A stretch of DNA of 64,000 nt from Erythrobacter colymbi (GTDB lineage: Bacteria; Pseudomonadota; Alphaproteobacteria; Sphingomonadales; Sphingomonadaceae), in NCBI RefSeq assembly GCF_002155685.1, contig NZ_MUYK01000002.1, positions 310,001 through 374,000 on the forward strand, written 5' to 3'. This document shows, in pieces, positions 57,787 to 64,000 of this stretch. The first letter of the stretch is position 1, and each line of letters starts with the position of its first letter. The position numbers and the translations under genes were made by a program. The notes under the pieces are model-generated. The model was given only the letters and a program-made list of their open reading frames with translations, did not search any database and had not been told where the DNA came from.

Positions 57787-58377
57787 ATGACGACACGCAA
57801 GTGGAAGACAGTGGTGACCGGCGGGCTTGCAAGCCTTGTCATCGTCCCGGCGCTGGCTGCGGCAGGCAGCGGCGGGGGACTGGCAGAGGGGCCGCAAGAC
57901 GTTCAGCGCAGTAACAGCAGTAGCAGCAGCGCCGAGACGGCGAGCACAATCGATGTGCTGTCGTTCTCGTGGGGCACCAGCCATCCGGTCGCGAGGGGAT
58001 CGAGCTCCGGCACCTGCCAGCCGCCTGCCCCCGTGCCACCCGCAGCGCCTAACCAGAATGCCTCACGCACGAACAGCAACGGGCGCAGCGCCACCCCAGC
58101 GCCGCCGCTTGTCACCCCTCCGCCGCCCGAGAATGCGGCGTGCATTGCTGTTATGCTGAGCAAGAAGGGCTATGATTACTACTGCGCCAAGGGCGTGCCC
58201 AAGGTCATCATCCTGATGACCGACGGGATGGCGCGTTACACCCTGACCGATGCAAAGGTCGAGACGTGCAGTCAGGATGGCATGGTGCTGTCCTTCAAGA
58301 CGGTCGATCGCACACCCCCGCCCGCTCCGGCACAACAGGCACCGGCCCCGCGCGCGACGCTCTCCGGATCGGAGTGA
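57787..58377 (+). CDS. Sec-exported Hcp-like protein 2
   Basis: 196 residues, tandem paralogue of the upstream gene. Signal peptide about 1-26. IDVLSFSWGTSH (about 55-66) parallels IEVQSFSWGVSQ, and CAKGVPKVIILMTDGMARYT with LTDAKVETCSQDGMVLSF parallels the C-terminal block. Four cysteines (C77, C119, C133, C161) align by order with those of protein 1. Pro/Ser-rich linkers replace the central part of the fold, so the two may be diverged or shortened. Function unknown. Confidence 0.65.
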   Translation: MTTRKWKTVVTGGLASLVIVPALAAAGSGGGLAEGPQDVQRSNSSSSSAETASTIDVLSFSWGTSHPVARGSSSGTCQPPAPVPPAAPNQNASRTNSNGRSATPAPPLVTPPPPENAACIAVMLSKKGYDYYCAKGVPKVIILMTDGMARYTLTDAKVETCSQDGMVLSFKTVDRTPPPAPAQQAPAPRATLSGSE

Positions 58378-58465
58378 GCGCTTTGCCGAAGACCGCTGGC
58401 GCGGGGCGGAAAAGCGTGGCAATTCCCGTGCATTGCTCCTGATTGAAGGGGCGTGGCGGGAGAGA

Positions 58466-59773
58466 ATGATGCGATACCCCCGGCTTGCCGCGCTGGCGCT
58501 GGCTTTGGTCGCGATTGTGGCGCCTTCTTCTGCGGTTTTCGCGCAGGAGCCGCCCGCAGCCTCCGCCACCCGCACGGCGCTCGAAGTGCGGGCTGATCAG
58601 GTGGTGAAGCTTCTCAACGGTGAGTTGCAGCCCGCCGACCTGTTCACCGACGGTTTCCGCGCGGCTGTGGCCGATGCGCAGATCAAGGCGCTCTCGGCCA
58701 GCCTCACCGCGCAGTTCGGGCGGGCGCTGGAGGTGAGCCGTCTTTCTCCGCGCGAAGGCACCCGCGCGGCGCTGGAGATCCGCTTCGAGCGGGGCCTTGC
58801 CAAAGGTGGCATCGCGATCGATCCGGCCGCGGGTGACCGCGTCAACGAGTTGCGCTTCACCTCGGTCGATGCGGTGGCGGTGGCGGGCGACACCCCGCAG
58901 GCCATCGCGGCCGAGCTTGCCGCGCTGCCTGGGAGCGTCAATGCGTGGTTCGGGCCGGTGGGCGGCACGCCGCTCATCAGCCTCGCGCCCGACAAGCCCC
59001 TCGCGCTGGGATCGGCGTTCAAGCTCTATGTGCTGGCGGCGCTGGCCGAGGACGTGAAGGCAGGCCGCCGCAAGTGGAGCGACGTCGTGCCGCTCACGGA
59101 AAAGAGCTACCCCAGCGGGCAGTTGCAGGGCTGGCCCAAGGGCGCACCTGTAACGCTCCACACGCTGGCGAGCCTCATGATTTCGGTCAGCGACAACACC
59201 GCCACCGACCAGCTCATCAAGGTGCTGGGCAGGGAGCGCATCCTCAAGCTGATGAAGGACAGCGGCCACAGCGATCCGGCGCACAACACGCCGTTCCTCA
59301 CCACCCGCGAACTGTTCGTGCTCAAGGCGAGCGAGCGCGAGACCATCGCTGGATGGCGCAAGAGCGATACGCCCAATCGCGCCGCGATCCTCGCCGGGCT
59401 GGCCGCAAAAAGCCCGAGCCTCGACGAGGTCAACGCCGCTTTCGGCAATGGCCCCAAGGCGCTCGACATAGAATGGTTCGCCTCGCCCGCCGACCTTGCG
59501 GGGCTCTTCGCCCATATGCGCAAGACCGCCGATCCCAAGGCCTTCGAAATCCTCGCCATCAACCCTTCCGCGACCGACGCCATCAAGGCGAACTGGGACC
59601 GCATAGGCTTCAAGGGCGGGAGCGAGCCTGGGGTGATCAATCTCACCTGGTTGCTCACCGATAAGGCGGGGCGCGACTGGATGCTGACCCTCGGGTGGAA
59701 CAACGAAGCCGCGGTGGTCGATGAAGGCAAGCTCGAAGCCCTCGCCCAGCGCATCCTGCTGCTGCCTCGCTAA
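58466..59773 (+). CDS. Secreted serine hydrolase, class A beta-lactamase-like
   Basis: 435 residues (two adjacent ATGs at 58466 and 58469). Signal peptide about 1-28 (AVFAQ), an N-terminal domain of about 110 residues of unknown type, then a beta-lactamase-like domain with SAFK (SxxK), SDN in ISVSDNTATDQ, and KGG in GFKGGSEPG in place of KTG. These motifs allow penicillin binding, but the fused N-terminal domain and lack of an obvious class A Glu166 region argue against an ordinary beta-lactamase. Confidence 0.85.
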   Translation: MMRYPRLAALALALVAIVAPSSAVFAQEPPAASATRTALEVRADQVVKLLNGELQPADLFTDGFRAAVADAQIKALSASLTAQFGRALEVSRLSPREGTRAALEIRFERGLAKGGIAIDPAAGDRVNELRFTSVDAVAVAGDTPQAIAAELAALPGSVNAWFGPVGGTPLISLAPDKPLALGSAFKLYVLAALAEDVKAGRRKWSDVVPLTEKSYPSGQLQGWPKGAPVTLHTLASLMISVSDNTATDQLIKVLGRERILKLMKDSGHSDPAHNTPFLTTRELFVLKASERETIAGWRKSDTPNRAAILAGLAAKSPSLDEVNAAFGNGPKALDIEWFASPADLAGLFAHMRKTADPKAFEILAINPSATDAIKANWDRIGFKGGSEPGVINLTWLLTDKAGRDWMLTLGWNNEAAVVDEGKLEALAQRILLLPR

Positions 59774-59859
59774 ACCGAGAGGCCCCCGCCCTCTTGCGCC
59801 GCGCCCAAGCGCCGCTTATCGCAGCGGACACGAAAATCAGTCTCTCAGGGAAACCTTAA

Positions 59860-60720
<861 letters not shown>

Positions 60721-60730
60721 GGCGCGGCGG

Positions 60731-61165
60731 ATGGCCCACGAAGGCGGCTGCTTCTGCGGCGCGGTGCGGTTCACCATCACCGCCGAGCCGCAGGGCGCGC
60801 GGTTCTGCTGGTGCCGCGATTGCCAGCGCATCGCCAGCGGGATGGCGACGGTCAATGTCCTGTTCGACGAGGACGCCGTCACCTATTCCGGCGCAATGAC
60901 CACCATCACCCGCGTCGCGGAAAGCGGCAACACGGTCGAGCGGGGGTTCTGCAAGGTCTGCGGCTCGCAGATGTACAGCCGCACCACGCAAGGGCCCAAG
61001 CTGCCGATGCGGGTGCGTGCGGGCACGCTCGACGATCCGGAGATCTGCCCGCCCACCATGATCATCTGGGGCAAGAGCGCGCCGAGCTGGGCGCCCTTCC
61101 CGCCCGGCATGCCGGTGCTGGAAGCCGGGCCGGGCTCGGCGCCGCTCGCAGGGTCCGAAGGCTAG
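60731..61165 (+). CDS. GFA family zinc-binding protein
   Basis: 144 residues. Zinc-binding cysteines in GGCFCGAV (CxC), CWCRDC (CxxC pair) and CKVCGSQ match the GFA domain (glutathione-dependent formaldehyde-activating family). True formaldehyde activation is proven for few members, so a broader role is likely. Overlap with neighbours is minimal; possibly cotranscribed with moxR. Confidence 0.87.
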   Translation: MAHEGGCFCGAVRFTITAEPQGARFCWCRDCQRIASGMATVNVLFDEDAVTYSGAMTTITRVAESGNTVERGFCKVCGSQMYSRTTQGPKLPMRVRAGTLDDPEICPPTMIIWGKSAPSWAPFPPGMPVLEAGPGSAPLAGSEG

Positions 61166-61166
61166 G

Positions 61167-62123
61167 TCAGCTCACCGGAAAACAGCTCACGCCTGCGCGC
61201 TTCAGCGCCTTGCAAGTGGCGTGGGCATCGGGGGCCGAGGCGCGCAGGCGGTAATACTGCTTGCCGTTCACCATCGCCGGAATGACCGCCATCTGCATGG
61301 CCTTCAGTTCGGGGCGCTGGCCGGTCAGCGCCTTCCACTGCGCGGCCGCCTCTGCCGGCGAGAGCGCGGCGGCCAGCTGGATCGTCTGATGCCCTTGCGG
61401 CGTGACGGCAGGGATCGTCCGCGCGGCGGGCAGGCGTTCCGCCTGCTGCTGCGGCTGCGGCGACGGCGTGGCGGCCGCCAGCGCAGGCCGCGCGCGCTGC
61501 AACAGGGCGGGCGGGATCGGCACCACCGCATCGCTGCGCTGCGCCAGCGCGAGCGCAGCCTCGCCATCAGGCAGAGCCTCGTCGACCACAATCACTGCGG
61601 TCGTCGTCGCGCCGGTGACCTTGTACAGCTCGGAGGCAAAGGCGGCCGGAATGCGGATGCAGCCGTGCGAGGCGGGATAGCCGGGCAGCCTCCCGGCATG
61701 GATCGCAATCCCGCTCCACGTCAGGCGCTGCATCCAGGGCATCGGCGCATTGCTGTAGAGGTTCGAGCGGTGGAAGCGCTTCTTCTGGAGGATCGCGAAG
61801 ACCCCCGTGGGGGTGCGCTTGCCGCGCTTGCCGGTCGAGACCGGGCTGGTCTTCCACATTTCGCCATCGCGGAAGACGTGCATCTGCTGAGACTTGAGGC
61901 TGACCGTGATGACGACGCCGCTTTGGAGCACGTCACCGACGGTCCTGCTGGGAGGGGGTGGCGGCGGCTGTTCGACGACAGGCGGGACGGTGGCCTGCCC
62001 GGCCGCCTGCGCCGGCGCGCTCACCGGCGAGGCCTCACCCGGCGCGATCATGGCGGACAGGCCGATCAGGGCCACAAGCGCGGCGGGCACCAGCCAGAGA
62101 CCATGGAGTCGCAAGCGCCGCAC
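61167..62123 (-). CDS. L,D-transpeptidase (YkuD) with C-terminal SPOR-like domain
   Basis: 318 residues. N-terminal membrane or signal segment (about 8-27), then the YkuD domain with the catalytic HAGRLPGYPASHGCIRIP (His and Cys). The C-terminal about 70 residues (from about 248) resemble a SPOR-type peptidoglycan-binding domain (VNGKQYYRLRASAPDAHATC). It makes 3-3 peptidoglycan cross-links or attaches lipoprotein. A 23-base inverted repeat with three TTAA sits before its start. Confidence 0.9.
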   Translation of the reverse strand: MRRLRLHGLWLVPAALVALIGLSAMIAPGEASPVSAPAQAAGQATVPPVVEQPPPPPPSRTVGDVLQSGVVITVSLKSQQMHVFRDGEMWKTSPVSTGKRGKRTPTGVFAILQKKRFHRSNLYSNAPMPWMQRLTWSGIAIHAGRLPGYPASHGCIRIPAAFASELYKVTGATTTAVIVVDEALPDGEAALALAQRSDAVVPIPPALLQRARPALAAATPSPQPQQQAERLPAARTIPAVTPQGHQTIQLAAALSPAEAAAQWKALTGQRPELKAMQMAVIPAMVNGKQYYRLRASAPDAHATCKALKRAGVSCFPVS

Positions 62124-62133
62124 TGCGCAACCT

Positions 62134-62156
62134 CCGTTAACCTTAACAGTTAACGG
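62134..62156. promoter_or_regulatory. Inverted repeat with three TTAA units upstream of L,D-transpeptidase gene
   Basis: CCGTTAAC-CTTAACA-GTTAACGG is an inverted repeat with perfect 8-base arms, 11 bases upstream of the L,D-transpeptidase start and about 117 bases before the divergent gene at 62273. TTAA occurs three times, but the spacing (6 and 7 bases) is not the CtrA TTAA-N7-TTAA form. Confidence 0.55.
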
Positions 62157-62272
62157 TTAGTGCGTAGCGAAACTTGCGGCAAGGCCCGTTCGCGCCCTGT
62201 GCCCTTCCCGCACAGCCCCCTTGCCTGACGCCTGCGCCGCTTTACACTCCGCAGCCAAGGGAGAGGGTCGTC

Positions 62273-63346
62273 ATGTTTGCAATCAATCGTTTCGCCGCGC
62301 TGGCAGCGCTCGTCATGGCCGCAGGCTCGGGCGCCGCCCTGCCACTTGCCGCACAGGAGCAGCCGCCCGCGCCTGCCCTGCGCCCCGCATCGACCTGGAG
62401 CCATGACCGCAGCGGGCTGACCCTGCCCGCTACGCTAGCCGGGTTCACCCGCGAGGACAGCAAGCAGTTCGACAATGAAGGCTACAATGTCGGGGTGCGC
62501 TTCTCCGACAAGGCGAGCGGTAGCTGGGCGGACCTGTTCATCTACCGCGCCGCGCCAGCCTCGGTCGCGGTTTGGGGGGACCGCGCGACCTCGGGGATGT
62601 TCGCCAACCCGATGCTGGGCGAGGTCGACATCGCCACCGTCAGGATCGCCCGCTTCACGCCGCCCAATGGTGCGGGCGACAAGAGCGGCCTCAGGGTCGT
62701 CACCCCGACCAAGGGCGAGCTGACCTCGAGCGGCCTTGCGATCTACCTCCACGATGGCTGGCTGGTGAAGCTGCGGATGAGCTCGCAGACGATGGACGCC
62801 GCCGCGATGGAAGTGCGGATCGGCGAATTCGTCGCCGCGCTCGCCCTGCCCGCTGCCAAGCGCCCCGCCCCCGCCTTTGCCGAGATCGAGGACTGCGCCA
62901 CCCCGCTCGTGACCGGCAAGAAGGCCAAGCTGTCGAAGCTCGACATGATGGGCAGCATCATGCTCGGCGGATTGCTCGGCGCGGCGCGGGAGAAGGACGC
63001 GGAGGAGACCGGCGCGCCGGTGAGCGTGTGGTGCCGCGATCCGGCCTCGCAGCCGCAATACGGGGTCTATCGCCCCGGCGGCGCGGACGACCGCTACCTG
63101 ATCGCGCTCGGCGATACCGGGACGAGCCTGTCCGTCGGCGGCTATGACATGGGGCCGTTGATGAAGCCCTCGAAGGGCTATCTGGTGACCCAGTCGGACG
63201 GGGTGACCGATTACGTCTTCCCGCCCTTCGACCGCATCCCCACGCCGCAGCAGGCGCTGGGCCTTCCGGGCAACGTCGCGCCGGTGTTCAGCGCCGGGCT
63301 GCTCGAAGAGAACAAGGGAGCGACGATCACGGTGCCCGGGAAATAG
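62273..63346 (+). CDS. Secreted protein of unknown function
   Basis: 357 residues with the start at the ATG of a typical signal peptide (MFAINRFAALAAL, cleavage near LAAQE). The rest is one large region with no recognised motif, including a conserved-looking GYDMGPLMKPSKGYLVT block. Two cysteines (DCATP, WCRDP) are present. It may act in the periplasm. Longer upstream frame not used because it lacks a signal peptide. Confidence 0.75.
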   Translation: MFAINRFAALAALVMAAGSGAALPLAAQEQPPAPALRPASTWSHDRSGLTLPATLAGFTREDSKQFDNEGYNVGVRFSDKASGSWADLFIYRAAPASVAVWGDRATSGMFANPMLGEVDIATVRIARFTPPNGAGDKSGLRVVTPTKGELTSSGLAIYLHDGWLVKLRMSSQTMDAAAMEVRIGEFVAALALPAAKRPAPAFAEIEDCATPLVTGKKAKLSKLDMMGSIMLGGLLGAAREKDAEETGAPVSVWCRDPASQPQYGVYRPGGADDRYLIALGDTGTSLSVGGYDMGPLMKPSKGYLVTQSDGVTDYVFPPFDRIPTPQQALGLPGNVAPVFSAGLLEENKGATITVPGK

Positions 63347-63385
63347 CGTGGCGCCAGACGGGGCCTCGCGCGCACTCGGCGCGGG

Positions 63386-63429
63386 CTAGACCCCTGCTAG
63401 ACTCCCTCCAGACCCCCTCCAGACCCGTC
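63386..63429. repeat. 11-bp tandem array (AGAC boxes) next to parS 2
   Basis: Four 11-base units with AGAC at 63388, 63399, 63410 and 63421 (CTAGACCCCTG, CTAGACTCCCT, CCAGACCCCCT, CCAGACCCGTC). Spacing is exactly 11 bases, and the last GAC ends 25 bases before parS, the same distance as at parS 1. A further CCAGAC lies 32 bases upstream. Function unknown. Confidence 0.7.
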
Positions 63430-63449
63430 TCGCGGGGTGCTGGCGGGGC

Positions 63450-63465
63450 TGTTTCACGTGAAACA
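63450..63465. promoter_or_regulatory. parS: parS site 2 (ParB/Spo0J binding)
   Basis: TGTTTCACGTGAAACA, identical to the site at 16786-16801 including the flanking C and G, and intergenic between the secreted-protein gene and the receptor-like gene. With the first, it indicates a ParB-loading region extending over at least 46.7 kb. Confidence 0.95.
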
Positions 63466-63470
63466 GGCGG

Positions 63471-64000
63471 TCAGTCGAAGCTGTAGGCCAGCTCGAAATC
63501 GCCCCAGCGGCGGCCGCCGAAATAGAGCGGGACATAGACATTGCGCACCACGACGTAGGAATCCCCGTCGCCCTCCTGCCGGTAGACCGCCATCATGTAG
63601 GCATCCGAGGAGACCTTGGCCTTGCGGTCGATCGCCTCGAGCATGATGCGCCCGTTGCGGCAGAACTGGGTGTCGTGGTTGAGATCGCCCGTCGGCGTGC
63701 GGCTGCGCTCGGTGAGGTGGGTCGGCAGGAAGCCGTTCATGTCGGTGCAGGCTGCGGCCAAGACACGGGAATCGCTCGCCTTTGCACGGTCGAGGAAGGG
63801 GCGCCATTCGGCATGGGCCCAGTCGGTCAGGCGGGTGCGGAACAGTGGCGGGTTGGTGCCCGGCACGTTCTGGTAATCGGTATCGAACAGCGCTGCGGTG
63901 GTGATCGCGCCCCTCGCAAGCGCGGCTTCGGTGTGGGCGACGATCTCCTGCATCATCGCCTGCGCCTGCGCGACCATCGCGCTGTCCTCGGGGCTGAGAC
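63471..64000 (-). CDS. Methyl-accepting chemotaxis-type protein, C-terminal sensory part (truncated)
   Basis: Open from the window end to 63471; the first visible codons give LSPEDSAMVAQAQA, so the gene starts outside the window. The segment AACTDMNGFLPTH, the CRNGRIMLEAIDRKAK stretch and YVPLYFGGRRWGDFELAYSF resemble the C-terminal sensory domain found after the signalling domain of certain alphaproteobacterial methyl-accepting chemotaxis proteins. The methyl-accepting region is not in view, so the family assignment is provisional. Confidence 0.6.
   Translation of the reverse strand, partial: LSPEDSAMVAQAQAMMQEIVAHTEAALARGAITTAALFDTDYQNVPGTNPPLFRTRLTDWAHAEWRPFLDRAKASDSRVLAAACTDMNGFLPTHLTERSRTPTGDLNHDTQFCRNGRIMLEAIDRKAKVSSDAYMMAVYRQEGDGDSYVVVRNVYVPLYFGGRRWGDFELAYSFD

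Noticed and set aside
62134..62156. CtrA box before the L,D-transpeptidase gene
   Set aside because: TTAA units are spaced 6, 7 and 13 bases apart start to start, not the 11 required for TTAA-N7-TTAA.

Overview
The window looks like a stretch of chromosome from a GC-rich alphaproteobacterium, most likely a sphingomonad of the Erythrobacteraceae type. This rests on the gene order dusB-ntrB-ntrC-ntrY-ntrX-hfq-hflX, a two-domain Hfq, an alphaproteobacterial LexA box (GTTC-N7-GTTC) before radA, an alphaproteobacterial RpoH-type dnaK promoter, and dispersed inverted repeats of a kind common in sphingomonads. Nearly all of it is dense housekeeping sequence with overlapping stop/start pairs. I see no prophage, transposase, CRISPR array or rRNA operon. 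Domain positions, GC statements and family assignments come from reading the sequence; no database search was run.

Layout. 1-7.4 kb: end of dusB, two nitrogen two-component pairs (NtrBC, NtrYX) and hfq. 7.4-16.7 kb: hflX, then a mainly minus-strand block (mazG, small membrane protein, MBL hydrolase, tatD, metG, holB, tmk, D,D-carboxypeptidase, lytic transglycosylase). 16.7-18.2 kb: a non-coding segment with a perfect parS site, a partially duplicated tRNA-Ser(UGA) locus and an AT-richer lipoprotein gene. 18.2-25.6 kb: hydroxylase, pyruvate dehydrogenase E3 and E2, thioesterase, universal stress protein, RNase R. 25.7-36 kb: peptidase, proS, phaR, alr, MFS transporter, Fe-S scaffold-like protein, cvpA, radA. 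36-46.8 kb: patatin-like protein, chaperone genes (dnaJ, dnaK, grpE, hrcA), copper chaperone, rph and rdgB. 46.8-56 kb: hemW, xerC, DedA, epoxide-hydrolase-like protein, gshB, yraN, rsmI, LpoA-like lipoprotein, parE. 56-64 kb: secreted proteins of unknown role, including a tandem pair resembling Sec-exported Hcp-like proteins, then a serine hydrolase, MoxR ATPase, L,D-transpeptidase, a second perfect parS and the end of a chemotaxis-receptor-like gene.

The strongest unexplained signal is at the two parS sites, 46.7 kb apart. Each has, on the same side relative to one strand and exactly 25 bp away, an array of four GAC-containing boxes spaced 10-11 bp apart. The 25-bp spacers themselves are not alike in sequence, so the geometry rather than the sequence appears conserved. 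This may be a composite ParB-loading element and suggests that the window is close to the replication origin. Other points of interest are the paired Hcp-like exported proteins with four matched cysteines, the asymmetric tandem Hfq, the duplicated tRNA promoter with a tRNA remnant, and an SOS box before radA.
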